DNA of 64,000 nt from an uncultured Flavobacteriaceae bacterium (lineage in GTDB: Bacteria; Bacteroidota; Bacteroidia; Flavobacteriales; Flavobacteriaceae): the NCBI GenBank assembly GCA_947502635.1, contig CANNAN010000009.1, positions 159,064 to 223,063 on the forward strand, read 5' to 3'. Position numbers and translations under genes: made by a program. Each line of letters opens with the position of its first letter. Positions within the stretch are counted from its first letter, which is position 1. Below the pieces are notes generated by a model. It worked only from the letters and a program-made list of their open reading frames with translations. It was not told the origin of the DNA and made no database searches. Below, piece after piece: positions 7,595 through 16,408 of this stretch.

Positions 7595-9754
7595 ATGAAA
7601 AAATTAATAATTAGCCTTTTAATAATTGCAGCAATTATAATAAGTTGTAAAAAAGAAAATGAAGCGAAAAAAACTATTATTGTGAATTACCCTGAAACCA
7701 AAACCGTAGATACTCTAGACACATATTTTGGTATTGAAATAAAAGACCCCTATCGTTGGCTAGAAGATGATAGAAGTCTAGAAACAGAAGCCTGGGTAGA
7801 AACTCAAAATAAATTAACCTATAGTTATTTAGACCACATTCCATTTAGAAAAGAGCTTAAAGAACGTCTTTCAAGCTTATGGAATTACGAAAAAGTAAGT
7901 GCCCCTTTTGTAGAAGGTGACCATACTTATTTTTATAAAAATGATGGTTTACAAAATCAATATGTTATTCATAGAAAAAAAGATAATGGTAAATCTGAAG
8001 TCTTTTTAGATCCCAATACCTTTTCTAAAGATGGCACGATATCTTTAGACGATGCCAGTTTTTCAAAAGACGGTAGCATTTTAGCATATTCTATTTCTGA
8101 AGGCGGTAGTGATTGGAGAAAAATTCTTGTCATGAATACCGAAACTAAAGAAATAATAGAGGACAGTCTCGTAGATGTAAAATTCACTCAAATATCATGG
8201 TATAAAAATGAAGGCTTCTATTATTCCAGCTATGATAAACCAGAAGGCAGTGCCCTTTCTGCAAAAACAGATCAACACAAAGTATATTATCATAAACTAG
8301 GAACTCCACAAAAAGAAGATGTTTTAATTTTTGGAGGCACCCCAAAAGAAAAACACCGATACATATATGCTAATGTAACCGAAGACAACAACTATTTAGT
8401 AATTACACCTCGTGTCTCTACTTCTGGGAACAAATTGTACATAAAAGATCTTTCTATTCCTAACAGTAAATTAATCACTGTTTTAGATCATACAGATAGT
8501 GATACTTATATTATTGAAAATAAAGGCAGCAAGCTATTTCTTGTTACAAATCTTGATGCTCCAAATAAAAAAATAGTGACCGTTGATGCCTCCAGCCCCA
8601 CGTCAGAAAATTGGGTGGATCTTATTCCAGAAACGAAGGATGTTCTATATCCGTCAACAGGTGGAGGGTACTTTTTTACCGAATATATGGTTGATGCCAT
8701 CTCTAAAGTAATGCAGTATGACTATAACGGCAACTTAGTTAGAGATATAAAACTGCCTGGTGTTGGAAACGTGAACGGTTTTGGAGGAAAAAAAGAAGCC
8801 AAAATAGATTATTATTCTTTCACAAATTACAATACGCCACCTAGTATTTATAAATTTAATATTGAAACGGGTGAATCTGAATTATACTGGAAGCCTTCTA
8901 TAGATTTTAATACTGCCGATTATGAAAGTAATCAGGTGTTCTACACATCAAAGGATGGCACTAAAGTTCCAATGATAATTACCTATAAAAAAGGTGTGGA
9001 ATTAAATGGTAAAAACCCAACCATATTATACGGTTATGGCGGATTCAACATTAGCTTAAATCCATCATTTAGTATTACTAATGCTGTTTGGATGGAACAA
9101 GGGGGCATTTTAGCCGTTCCAAACCTTCGTGGTGGTGGCGAATATGGTAAAGCATGGCATGATGCTGGGACTAAACTGCAAAAACAAAATGTATTTGACG
9201 ATTTTATAGCCGCGGGTGAATATCTCATCGAGAATAAGTATACATCTTCAGATTTTTTAGCCATAAGAGGTGGCTCTAATGGTGGATTATTAGTGGGAGC
9301 AACCATGACACAGCGTCCAGATTTAGCCAAAGTAGCATTACCAGCAGTTGGCGTACTAGACATGCTACGGTACCATACCTTTACCGCTGGAGCTGGTTGG
9401 GCTTACGACTATGGAACTGCAGAACAAAGCAAAGAAATATTCGAATACCTAAAAGGGTATTCACCAGTACATAATGTAAAAACAGGTGTGCAATACCCTG
9501 CAACACTAATTACTACTGGAGATCATGATGACCGTGTTGTACCCGCACATAGTTTTAAATTTGCTGCCGAACTGCAAAGCAAACAAACAGGTAATAATCC
9601 AACATTAATACGTATTGAAACTGATGCTGGACATGGTGCTGGAACCCCTGTTAGTAAAATCATTGAGCAATATGCTGACATTTTTGGCTTTACATTATAC
9701 AATATGGGTTTTGAAGTGCTACCAACTAAAACCAATGAGAAAATAAAAGGATAA
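7595..9754 (+). CDS. Prolyl oligopeptidase-family serine peptidase, lipoprotein (S9A)
   Basis: A 719-residue S9A peptidase that cleaves short peptides after proline. The N-terminus is a lipoprotein signal (hydrophobic run ending IIISCKK), placing the enzyme in the periplasm or on a membrane. Residues about 35-430 form the seven-bladed propeller and the rest is the alpha/beta-hydrolase domain. The triad is visible: Ser561 in GGSNGG, an Asp in [11 protein letters not shown] and His680 in DAGHGAGTP. The length is usual for the family. The gene is monocistronic, between a terminator and a repeat-rich gap. Confidence 0.95.
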   Translation: MKKLIISLLIIAAIIISCKKENEAKKTIIVNYPETKTVDTLDTYFGIEIKDPYRWLEDDRSLETEAWVETQNKLTYSYLDHIPFRKELKERLSSLWNYEKVSAPFVEGDHTYFYKNDGLQNQYVIHRKKDNGKSEVFLDPNTFSKDGTISLDDASFSKDGSILAYSISEGGSDWRKILVMNTETKEIIEDSLVDVKFTQISWYKNEGFYYSSYDKPEGSALSAKTDQHKVYYHKLGTPQKEDVLIFGGTPKEKHRYIYANVTEDNNYLVITPRVSTSGNKLYIKDLSIPNSKLITVLDHTDSDTYIIENKGSKLFLVTNLDAPNKKIVTVDASSPTSENWVDLIPETKDVLYPSTGGGYFFTEYMVDAISKVMQYDYNGNLVRDIKLPGVGNVNGFGGKKEAKIDYYSFTNYNTPPSIYKFNIETGESELYWKPSIDFNTADYESNQVFYTSKDGTKVPMIITYKKGVELNGKNPTILYGYGGFNISLNPSFSITNAVWMEQGGILAVPNLRGGGEYGKAWHDAGTKLQKQNVFDDFIAAGEYLIENKYTSSDFLAIRGGSNGGLLVGATMTQRPDLAKVALPAVGVLDMLRYHTFTAGAGWAYDYGTAEQSKEIFEYLKGYSPVHNVKTGVQYPATLITTGDHDDRVVPAHSFKFAAELQSKQTGNNPTLIRIETDAGHGAGTPVSKIIEQYADIFGFTLYNMGFEVLPTKTNEKIKG

Positions 9755-9806
9755 TATCTTATAACACTTCATTTAAAAAAGAAAGGCATCTAAAAGCATT
9801 AAAAAT

Positions 9807-9832
9807 GTCACATCGAGCGCAGTCGAGGTGTC
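9807..9832. repeat. Dispersed GAGCGCAGTCGA intergenic element
   Basis: GTCACATCGAGCGCAGTCGAGGTG lies in the gap after the peptidase gene. The reverse complement closely matches 52988-53011 (CCCTTCGACTGCGCTCAGGG). This GC-richer palindromic element stands out from its surroundings and is of the REP-like kind seen between genes in many Bacteroidota. Confidence 0.6.
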
Positions 9833-9860
9833 TTAAAAATTAAGATATTATACAGTTCTT

Positions 9861-9893
9861 GACTTTAGTTTATACTCAAGATAAACTAAAGTC
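9861..9893. repeat. 12-bp inverted repeat in the same intergenic gap
   Basis: GACTTTAGTTTA and TAAACTAAAGTC are exact reverse complements separated by 9 bases. The arms are extended imperfectly by GTTC/GAAC-containing flanks. There is no following U-tract. It is probably part of the same composite REP-like insertion as 9807-9832. Confidence 0.55.
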
Positions 9894-9946
9894 GAAGTGC
9901 CCGAACAGACGTTCCAAGCACGCTTAGAACATCTTTTTTATTATGC

Positions 9947-9954
9947 TATTTTTG
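9947..9954 (+). promoter_or_regulatory. Bacteroidota -7 box TATTTTTG for the ABC ATPase gene
   Basis: The octamer fits the TAnnTTTG consensus of the Bacteroidota primary sigma factor, and lies 19 bases upstream of the ATG at 9974. No clear -33 TTG is seen at the expected distance. Confidence 0.5.
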
Positions 9955-9973
9955 CACTTCCATAAAGAAAATT

Positions 9974-10885
9974 ATGCTTCAAGTAAAAAAAATATCGTTT
10001 CGTTATAAAAGAAAAACTGTTTTAAATAACATTAGTTTTATTGTTAAAGCAGGTGAACACCTTTCAATTATAGGCGAAAGTGGCTCAGGAAAAAGCACAC
10101 TTTTAAAGTTACTTTATGGTACTTACGATTTAGACAAAGGACATATTTTCTGGAAGGATGAAGACATTTTAGGTCCAAAACATAACCTCATTATTGGCCC
10201 AGAGTTCATGAAGTATGTGGCTCAGGAATTCGACTTAATGCCTTTTACCACTGTTGCTGAAAATATTGGCACTTTCCTATCTAACTTTTACCCTGAAGAA
10301 AAACAAGAACGCATTAACGAACTTTTAGAAGTTGTAGAATTAGTCGCTTATAAAGACGTTAAAGTAAAGGAACTAAGCGGTGGACAAAAACAGCGGGTAG
10401 CTTTAGCTAAAGCTATAGCAAGACAACCTGAAATAATTTTACTAGATGAGCCTTTTAGTCACATTGACAACTTTAAAAAGCAATCTTTACGCAGAAGCTT
10501 ATTCAAGTACTTAAAAGAAAAGAACATTAGCTGTATTGTTGCTACTCACGACAAAGACGATGTCTTGTCTTTTTCGGATAATATGATTGTATTGCACAAC
10601 ACTAAAATTATAGCTAATAATACACCTAAACATTTATACAACAATCCAGAAAACAAACTGATAGCTTCTTTCTTTGGTGAATTTAATGAGATAAACAGCA
10701 AATTTGTTTATGCTAATCAATTAAAAGTGGTAGACCATTCCAATTTAAAAGCCATAGTAAAACAATCTTACTATAAAGGACATTACTATTTAATTGAAGC
10801 CAGTTTAAATGGAAAAACTATATTTTTTGAACATGATATCCAACTTAAAAAAGGAAATAATGCCTTTTTAAACCATGTTTCATAA
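9974..10885 (+). CDS. ABC transporter ATP-binding protein
   Basis: A 303-residue ATPase subunit. Walker A is GESGSGKST (34-42), the Q-loop Gln is in VAQEFD (84), the signature is LSGGQKQR (134-141), Walker B is IILLDEP (154-160) and the H-loop His is in ATHDKDD (192). About 70 extra C-terminal residues form a beta-rich accessory region like the TOBE-type tail of CUT1/MOI importers. No permease gene is adjacent, so the transported substrate is unknown and its partner must lie elsewhere. Confidence 0.88.
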   Translation: MLQVKKISFRYKRKTVLNNISFIVKAGEHLSIIGESGSGKSTLLKLLYGTYDLDKGHIFWKDEDILGPKHNLIIGPEFMKYVAQEFDLMPFTTVAENIGTFLSNFYPEEKQERINELLEVVELVAYKDVKVKELSGGQKQRVALAKAIARQPEIILLDEPFSHIDNFKKQSLRRSLFKYLKEKNISCIVATHDKDDVLSFSDNMIVLHNTKIIANNTPKHLYNNPENKLIASFFGEFNEINSKFVYANQLKVVDHSNLKAIVKQSYYKGHYYLIEASLNGKTIFFEHDIQLKKGNNAFLNHVS

Positions 10886-10891
10886 TTTATA

Positions 10892-10966
10892 TATCTTTGC
10901 ATGTGTTCATTGAGAAGTTCTTTTGATAAATTTTGAAAGCTATGTAAGGCAATAATGTCTTACATA
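10892..10966 (+). promoter_or_regulatory. -7 box TATCTTTG and leader hairpin before the S24/S26-like gene
   Basis: TATCTTTG (10892-10899) matches the TAnnTTTG consensus exactly. The leader carries an 8-bp perfect hairpin, TATGTAAG / CTTACATA (10941-10948 with 10959-10966), ending 19 bases before the ATG. The hairpin might influence translation; no effector or regulator is recognisable. Confidence 0.5.
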
Positions 10967-10985
10967 ACATTTAAAATTAAATATT

Positions 10986-11282
10986 ATGAATTGGAAAATT
11001 CAAAAACTACAAAATGGTGAAACCATTATTTCAAAAGAACCTGGTAATTCTATGTTACCGCTACTAAAGTCTAAACAACCTGTAAAATTGAAGCCCATTA
11101 CATGGGAAGACTGTGAAACAGGAGATATTGTTTATTGTAAGGTTAGAGGCAATTGCTTTACACACCTTGTAAAAGGAAAAAACAGCAAACGCGGCTTATT
11201 AATTGGCAATAATCATGGTAGAATTAACGGATGGACTAAAAATGTTTATGGTAAAGTAATAGAGATATTACCTATGTCATAG
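10986..11282 (+). CDS. Minimal S24/S26 (LexA/signal-peptidase fold)-like protein
   Basis: A 98-residue protein reduced to the peptidase-like beta fold. GNSMLPLLK resembles the nucleophile-Ser segment of S24/S26 peptidases (GxSMxP). GDIVYCKVRGNCFTHLVKG corresponds to the strand pair that holds the general base in signal peptidases and LexA, here with a His rather than a Lys. It has no DNA-binding domain, no membrane anchor and no signal sequence. Whether it is catalytic is unknown. It stands alone on the + strand, convergent with the WYL-dioxygenase gene. Confidence 0.6.
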   Translation: MNWKIQKLQNGETIISKEPGNSMLPLLKSKQPVKLKPITWEDCETGDIVYCKVRGNCFTHLVKGKNSKRGLLIGNNHGRINGWTKNVYGKVIEILPMS

Positions 11283-11310
11283 ACATTATCTAATAAATAA
11301 AATAAAACAC

Positions 11311-13032
11311 TTACAATACTTCTTTTTCGGCATACTGCAATCCGTTTGGTAATTCAATTGAAGAAAATTCTAAATGCAGAACACGTCGTCTTTTCTGAAC
11401 GGTCGTTTCAGATGAAGCATGCAACAATAAAGGCTTTATTAATTGAACACCTCCAGATCCTACCTCACTAACAAAAGGAATTGAATTGGTTGTGATTAAT
11501 TTGATTTCCGCATCATTTAAACCTTTGTTGTGCGAACCTGGAATCACTTTAAGAGCACCATTTTTTAACGTCGTATCATCCAAATGAATGCGTATAGAAA
11601 ATGTGTTTTTTGAGATTTCCTCAGGTGGGCGAACACCAATCACCCCCTTCTTATTAGTCCACGAAGTGAACCCATTAGTTTCTATTTTCTTTGCAACATT
11701 AATTGGAATATCCTGATGCCAAGTCACATACCAATTATCTTTAGGTGATTTATCAAAATAAATAGCCTTGGTTAAAAACACATCCTTATCAATCGATTTG
11801 ATAAGCTTTTTAAAATTTTTATTAAATAAGATATCTTTTAATTCAGGCATTTTTAAAAGCACTTCGCGCATACCAAAAGCTTGTTCGCTGTTTTGTTTAA
11901 TATAAGTATCAAATTTTGCTTTCAGTTTCCTAATATCTCGTTTCGAATATACATGGTTTAATATACCAAAGCCTTTATACTCCAATCGTTTTGCTATTGT
12001 TCGTAAGTTCTTATCATTAATTTCGGTCTCATAAGCATCTACAGCATCATACAATCGTTCTTTAATGTTCCGCTTCAATCGCTCGGGAGCAATCACTTTC
12101 ACACCTTCACCCAAACCAAGAATTTCTTTTTCTAATTCAAAATTTAGTTGAACTTCAAAAGCAATAGTCACGCCATAATTATCTCGACTTACCTCTTTTT
12201 GAGAATGATGAAATGGTTTCGTAAGCACATAAGGTGCATGTTTATGATTCACATAAAGCATAACCGTTTCAGGTTCTAAATTTGGGCTTACAGAAACACC
12301 AATAACATTTTTATAATAGATTTCAGAATCAAAACCAGCGTTAAAAATAAATGGTTTATCGCTTCGTTCAATCGAAATAATTCGATCCAAAGCCAAATTC
12401 ATTAAGCCTTCATTTTTTTTGCGTTGACCAATTACAAACCAACGATTTCTAAATTCTTTTAGTAAATAAGGATAATATGTAAATGTGCTTTCCTGCCGTG
12501 CCTTGAACGACTGATATGTAATTTCTATAGCTTGCTTTTTTAGTATGAATTGATAGAGCTCATCTAAAAACTCTAAGCCTTTTAAGTTTTCATTTTTTTC
12601 AAAATCAATCAAAGATTTCTCCTGTGTTTTCTGTGTATAAACATGATCTTCCAACTTTTGGACCATACTTCCTAATTCAGCAAAATGAGAAAAGCCTTGA
12701 AACTGTTTTAAAAACGACACAGCTTCAGATAATTTTGTTAAATCCTGATTAGAAATGGGGCTATTTGTAATGCTATAATTTTCATCTTCATACTTATAAA
12801 ACTTTCGGTTATAAACCACAATTGGGGCGTTGTATCCCAATTTATCACTACGCATCATTTGCAAATCTAATTGTACGGTGCGTTTACTCACATCAACATC
12901 TTTTCCTTCATACTCGTAAAGCGCATCAGAAACCGATTCAATCAAATCATTAAGCGTCCATTGTTTGTAGTTATTTTGAAGACATTGATCTATCGTTTTG
13001 TAACGAATTAATGCATTTTTATTGGCAGCCAT
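11311..13032 (-). CDS. WYL-domain transcriptional regulator fused to a phytanoyl-CoA dioxygenase-like domain
   Basis: A 573-residue fusion. The N-terminus (about 1-65) is a winged HTH (KTIDQCLQNNYKQWTLNDL). Residues about 150-320 form a WYL region (IEITYQSFKARQESTFTYYP, then LLKEFRNRWFVIGQ), the ligand-sensing module of YafY-type regulators. From about residue 345 it resembles PhyH-type Fe(II)/2-oxoglutarate dioxygenases, with the HxD motif in WHQDIPI, a distal His in LLLHASSE and an Arg in RRRVLHLEF. All expected iron and 2OG ligands are present. It is the last gene of the CAP/503-residue operon (4-base gap). The fusion is unusual; the target genes and substrate are unknown. Confidence 0.82.
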   Translation of the reverse strand: MAANKNALIRYKTIDQCLQNNYKQWTLNDLIESVSDALYEYEGKDVDVSKRTVQLDLQMMRSDKLGYNAPIVVYNRKFYKYEDENYSITNSPISNQDLTKLSEAVSFLKQFQGFSHFAELGSMVQKLEDHVYTQKTQEKSLIDFEKNENLKGLEFLDELYQFILKKQAIEITYQSFKARQESTFTYYPYLLKEFRNRWFVIGQRKKNEGLMNLALDRIISIERSDKPFIFNAGFDSEIYYKNVIGVSVSPNLEPETVMLYVNHKHAPYVLTKPFHHSQKEVSRDNYGVTIAFEVQLNFELEKEILGLGEGVKVIAPERLKRNIKERLYDAVDAYETEINDKNLRTIAKRLEYKGFGILNHVYSKRDIRKLKAKFDTYIKQNSEQAFGMREVLLKMPELKDILFNKNFKKLIKSIDKDVFLTKAIYFDKSPKDNWYVTWHQDIPINVAKKIETNGFTSWTNKKGVIGVRPPEEISKNTFSIRIHLDDTTLKNGALKVIPGSHNKGLNDAEIKLITTNSIPFVSEVGSGGVQLIKPLLLHASSETTVQKRRRVLHLEFSSIELPNGLQYAEKEVL

Positions 13033-13036
13033 AATA

Positions 13037-14548
13037 TTAGTTGTTACAAGTCTTACAATATAAATTTTTCACACCCTCGTATCTCAAGTTTTGAAAATCC
13101 TTATCAATCCATTCGCACCATCTTTTCTGATTAAATTTTATAGCTAGTTTATGAACATCTAGCAATTCTTCCAATCCAGATTCGGAATTTTCAAGCACAT
13201 ACGTTTTTGCTAAAAGAAAAGAAGTTTCTTCATTTAAAGTTTTGTCATTAAATCGATACATTAACAATTCAACCGTTAAATAATAGGTGCTCCACTTATT
13301 AAAAAATAGGCATAAATCCATATCATCTTGTATTGTTGATGATACTTCCCTAAAATAATCTGTAATGAATTCAAATGACTCATGAATCTTTGGACTGAAA
13401 TTAATTTGTCCATAATATTCTATGCTTGCCATATGAAAATTTAAAAATAGAGGGTTCACCGTTTCCTCAGATTTATACTTTTCAAATAATAATTCTACCT
13501 TTTTTGGGTGCATTACTTTGGAAAAATCTTCTAAACTACTATCCCAAGACCAAAGTAACTGCCTACTTGTTATTGCATATAAATTTAAGAGGTTTTGCTG
13601 TGCCTCTAAAGAAAGTTGTTCTGGTTGTGACAACCAGTTTCTAACAAATAACACAACATTGTCTAAGTTATAGTTATTTACTTCCTTTAATAATAAAGCT
13701 GAAACATTCTGAACCAATTCCTTTTTATCAAACAGTTTATCAATTATAAATTCTTCATTAAAAAAGATGTCATTCCCTTCTTTATTATACATTTCAAATA
13801 GTACTCTATTTGCTAAATCGTAGTTTTTTGTAAGCAAAGCATCTGTTAAATTATAAAAAAGAAAATTAGGATCAGTTTCAAGCCATTCCCCATATTCATA
13901 TAAAATTGCTTTTGATTTTCTTTGCAGATTTAATGCATTCTGCCAAAAAGGATCAAGATTGTTTTTAATATATTGTTTTATCTCTTCTTTATCATCTCCC
14001 AAAGCCTCTTCCAAACCCAGGAGTTCAATTTGATATTGACACAACTCCCAGTTTTCCTTTGCTTGAATATTAAAAGAAACTTCATTAGTGGTCTTATTTT
14101 TTATTAAACTTTTTATGAATTGCGCTCTCTCAGTATGTAATACAGAATTAGTGTTAGTATTTCCATCAACAGATGTAAAACTTTTTATATCTATTCCAAA
14201 TAATTTCTTCGAATCGAAATTTATTTCAGGGATCATTACAGGTTTTTTTTGTCCTGTTTTAAAATCAAAAACAATTTCCCTGATACCATTAATCCCTTTT
14301 AATTTCAGGACAACCTCAGGTTTTTTAATAAGTGGTTCAATCTGTCTTAAGTCATATCTTTTGCTTGGGATTGACGCTGGAACATTATAACTACATTTCT
14401 TTCCATCTTTTATCAAGATAAGGTTCGGACTTATATCTTTACCTCTCATATGTTCAGGAATCACACCTAAAAAGGTTACAAATCTTTTTTTATTATCAGC
14501 AAGGTTATGAGAAAATAAACTGTCTCTATAAACAGGCTTTAACATCAC
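13037..14548 (-). CDS. Protein of unknown function, probably the C-terminal part of a split CAP-domain protein
   Basis: I do not recognise a named domain in these 503 residues. The first third is beta-rich with SPNLILIKDGKKCSY; the rest is helical, repeat-like and rich in aromatic residues, ending LYCKTCNN. The only start-like codons are GTG-ATG at 14548/14545. The same frame stays open a further 52 codons upstream, overlapping the end of the CAP gene, and reads as convincing protein (KETVEEIIENPNDGIAID, then VSPIYDG) with no ATG. I therefore suspect the true gene began with the CAP domain and a frameshift now separates the two. It overlaps nothing downstream; the WYL fusion follows after 4 bases. 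Confidence 0.6.
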   Translation of the reverse strand: MMLKPVYRDSLFSHNLADNKKRFVTFLGVIPEHMRGKDISPNLILIKDGKKCSYNVPASIPSKRYDLRQIEPLIKKPEVVLKLKGINGIREIVFDFKTGQKKPVMIPEINFDSKKLFGIDIKSFTSVDGNTNTNSVLHTERAQFIKSLIKNKTTNEVSFNIQAKENWELCQYQIELLGLEEALGDDKEEIKQYIKNNLDPFWQNALNLQRKSKAILYEYGEWLETDPNFLFYNLTDALLTKNYDLANRVLFEMYNKEGNDIFFNEEFIIDKLFDKKELVQNVSALLLKEVNNYNLDNVVLFVRNWLSQPEQLSLEAQQNLLNLYAITSRQLLWSWDSSLEDFSKVMHPKKVELLFEKYKSEETVNPLFLNFHMASIEYYGQINFSPKIHESFEFITDYFREVSSTIQDDMDLCLFFNKWSTYYLTVELLMYRFNDKTLNEETSFLLAKTYVLENSESGLEELLDVHKLAIKFNQKRWCEWIDKDFQNLRYEGVKNLYCKTCNN

Positions 14549-14704
14549 ACCATCGTAAATAGGAGAGACATCTAATTTGTTATCTCCATGGCAAACTAAC
14601 TGTTCTCGTTCTACTAAATCTATAGCAATCCCGTCATTAGGGTTTTCTATTATCTCTTCAACAGTTTCTTTGCTATAGTGTCTTATAATTGAATCGATAT
14701 AGCA
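14549..14704 (-). pseudogene. Start-less coding extension linking the CAP gene to the 503-residue ORF
   Basis: Reading the minus strand in the frame of the 503-residue ORF, codons are open from 14704 down to 14549 and encode a plausible sequence (SIIRHYSKETVEEIIENPND, then GIAIDLVEREQLVCHG). No ATG, GTG or TTG starts it, and it overlaps the last seven CAP codons in the -1 frame. The simplest reading is a one-base deletion near 14684-14705 that broke a single gene. No slippery heptamer is visible to suggest programmed frameshifting. A base-call error would look the same. Confidence 0.5.
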
Positions 14705-15327
14705 TTACCCATATTGATCATAGAATTTCCTTTATCAGCCAAAAAATATCTACATGAATTATCACCTTTCTTTATACCAAATGCATTTTCAGATAATTGC
14801 CCTGAAATCAAAACACCCTTTTTACCAAACACTTGTGTCGCAAAAATGCGTTTGGATTTTGGATTATATGTGAATCCGAAATCACCATATCTATAATCGT
14901 CTAAGATCATGTTAGCATAATGACCTGGTGAATTTTTCCAGGAACGAAACATATCAAAAGCTAATTTTTCTAAGGCTTTAAAATTTAATGACAACCTCAC
15001 TGGTTTAGTGTATAATATATTTTCACCAACTGTTGAAAATTGTCTGCTAAAATGAGAAACACGATCTTTTACTTTTATAAATTTTGTCCCCACTTGAACA
15101 TGTGTTAAAGAATTTATTTCTGCATTATAATCCGATTGAAGTTTTGCTGCTTTAGCTAAATCAACATCTCTCTTTAATGGTAATTTTCCCAAACTCACCC
15201 TTAATTCATTTACACGTGCTGCTAATAAATCGGATAATTTTTCATGATCAAAATTTGAATTTTGCGCATTCAAAAAAGAAAAAAACAAAACAAATGTTAG
15301 TAGACAAAATGATTTTTGTTTCTTCAT
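14683..15327 (-). CDS. CAP-domain (SCP/PR1-like) secreted protein
   Basis: A 214-residue protein with a Sec signal peptide (MKKQKSFCLLTFVLFFSFLNAQ) followed by a CAP domain. The fold is marked by VNELRVSLGKLPLKRD, LTHVQVG, the VGENILYT strand, FRSWKNSPGHYANMI and DFGFTYNPKSKRIFATQVFGK. Bacterial CAP proteins are extracellular and of mostly unknown function. The ORF stops at GNAISIQL, abruptly compared with the long proteins I associate with this arrangement. The downstream frame appears to be the missing C-terminal part (see 14549-14704). It is divergent from 15410-16018. Confidence 0.8.
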   Translation of the reverse strand: MKKQKSFCLLTFVLFFSFLNAQNSNFDHEKLSDLLAARVNELRVSLGKLPLKRDVDLAKAAKLQSDYNAEINSLTHVQVGTKFIKVKDRVSHFSRQFSTVGENILYTKPVRLSLNFKALEKLAFDMFRSWKNSPGHYANMILDDYRYGDFGFTYNPKSKRIFATQVFGKKGVLISGQLSENAFGIKKGDNSCRYFLADKGNSMINMGNAISIQL

Positions 15328-15359
15328 AAAAACGTTTTAAAATTAAAGATAAAAATTAT

Positions 15360-15395
15360 TACGCAAAAAGACTGCGCACTGGTAAAAAACATTTG
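15360..15395 (+). promoter_or_regulatory. RNA-repair-island promoter, copy 1 (before the 202-residue gene)
   Basis: TACGCA (15360-15365), 7 bases, TGCGCA (15373-15378), 12 bases, ATTTG (15391-15395). Copies 2 and 3 at 16949-16984 and 19288-19323 have exactly the same spacings. The ATG of the 202-residue gene follows 15 bases later. The paired TRCGCA half-sites look like an activator or alternative sigma recognition site placed over the -35 region. Confidence 0.75.
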
Positions 15396-15409
15396 TATAA
15401 AAAAAGAAA

Positions 15410-16018
15410 ATGAAAGCGCTAAAACATAAAATATTCAATGTCCTAATTGAAAAAATAACTGTTTCAGAATTTGAAAATTGGTTGTATAACTCAGAAGAAA
15501 TTATAGAAAACTTAGACAGCAATCCATACTATTTTGATCTAATTTCAATTAATTATAAAAATGATAAATGGCAAAATGAATTTAAAAATTTGGTTAAAAA
15601 AAACTACGGTACAGATTTATTAATACTAAGTAGGCTTGAAGTGATATGCTCCAAAATCATACATTCAAAAAATATTAATGATTGTCATTGGTTAATTTCT
15701 GAAATAATAAAGGACTATAATTACGAAACAGAAAACATAGTTTTATTTGATTTCTATAGTCTTTATAGTCAGTTCGACTTAATTAATTTGGGATATATGA
15801 ACGATTCTAATTATAGTTCTGAAGCTAAATATATTTCATCTTTATTTTTAAATAAAGTTGAAAATTTTAATTCTTTAGATGAAAAAGTTAACGCTTTGAA
15901 ATCTTCATTAGAAAAAAATTTTTTTTTAGACAGGAAAAATAATAAGATAAAACCTATTTCGAATTATCAAAATTCAACTCTAAAACAAAAAATACTTGCT
16001 TTTTTCAAAAAAAGTTAA
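15410..16018 (+). CDS. Protein of unknown function, co-regulated with rtcB
   Basis: A 202-residue protein with no family I recognise. It is rich in Asn, Ile, Lys and aromatic residues and predicted mostly helical, with no signal peptide or membrane helix. Its opening (KHKIFNVLIEKITVSEFENW) recalls small helical proteins often found beside immunity or toxin genes, but this is only an impression. The useful evidence is the promoter: it shares the exact TACGCA/TGCGCA element with the tRNA-like locus and rtcB, so it probably belongs to the RNA-repair response. The coding sequence is more AT-rich than the core genes. Confidence 0.65.
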   Translation: MKALKHKIFNVLIEKITVSEFENWLYNSEEIIENLDSNPYYFDLISINYKNDKWQNEFKNLVKKNYGTDLLILSRLEVICSKIIHSKNINDCHWLISEIIKDYNYETENIVLFDFYSLYSQFDLINLGYMNDSNYSSEAKYISSLFLNKVENFNSLDEKVNALKSSLEKNFFLDRKNNKIKPISNYQNSTLKQKILAFFKKS

Positions 16019-16103
16019 TACTTCGTATTAAGGGGTCCTTTTTTTTAGAAAATGAAAAAATAAATTTTGAAAATTGAAAAATAAATCTAAATATTTGCAT
16101 CGC

Positions 16104-16278
16104 AATAGAGCAATAAAAACAAGTTTAACTAACATCGAAGCTATGAGTTTATTTATATCATATCAAGACAATCCGAAGGGCATAAAGCCTTTTGTGATGC
16201 TTCGTGATTATCGTTAGATAAATTTTTCAAATTATAAATGAAAATCCGAAGCAATCTTAAAATTGTTTCGGATTTTTT
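16104..16278 (+). ncRNA. Candidate small RNA or leader-peptide transcript in the RNA-repair island
   Basis: This 390-base gap (16019-16408) holds a self-contained small transcription unit. A promoter-like AAATATTTG (16089-16097) precedes it and a strong terminator closes it at 16241-16278. Inside, CGAAGGGCATAAAGCC folds with the downstream GCTTCG region (16171-16205), and AATCCGAAG occurs twice. A 24-codon ORF (16143-16217, MSLFISYQDN...) is possible. I cannot tell whether it acts as RNA or peptide. It may be related to the structured RNAs 0.9 kb downstream. Confidence 0.35.
16241..16278 (+). terminator. Strong Rho-independent terminator
   Basis: The 15-bp stem AAAATCCGAAGCAAT / ATTGTTTCGGATTTT has one G-U pair, a 6-base loop and ends in a run of six T. 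It ends the candidate small RNA and insulates the TPR gene. Confidence 0.88.
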
Positions 16279-16408
16279 GTTTTCAGTCGTTAGCAATTCC
16301 GCTAAACAATTTCCAAAAACAGTTTTAAATTAAATATGGAACGTCTCGATTCTTGAAAATGAATCTTAAAAAGGCTTTCCAAAAAACGAATTATTAAAAT
16401 AAAAAACA

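Noticed and set aside
14684..14705. Programmed -1 frameshift joining CAP and 503-residue frames
   Set aside because: No X-XXY-YYZ slippery heptamer or downstream pseudoknot is visible; a mutation or base-call error is simpler.
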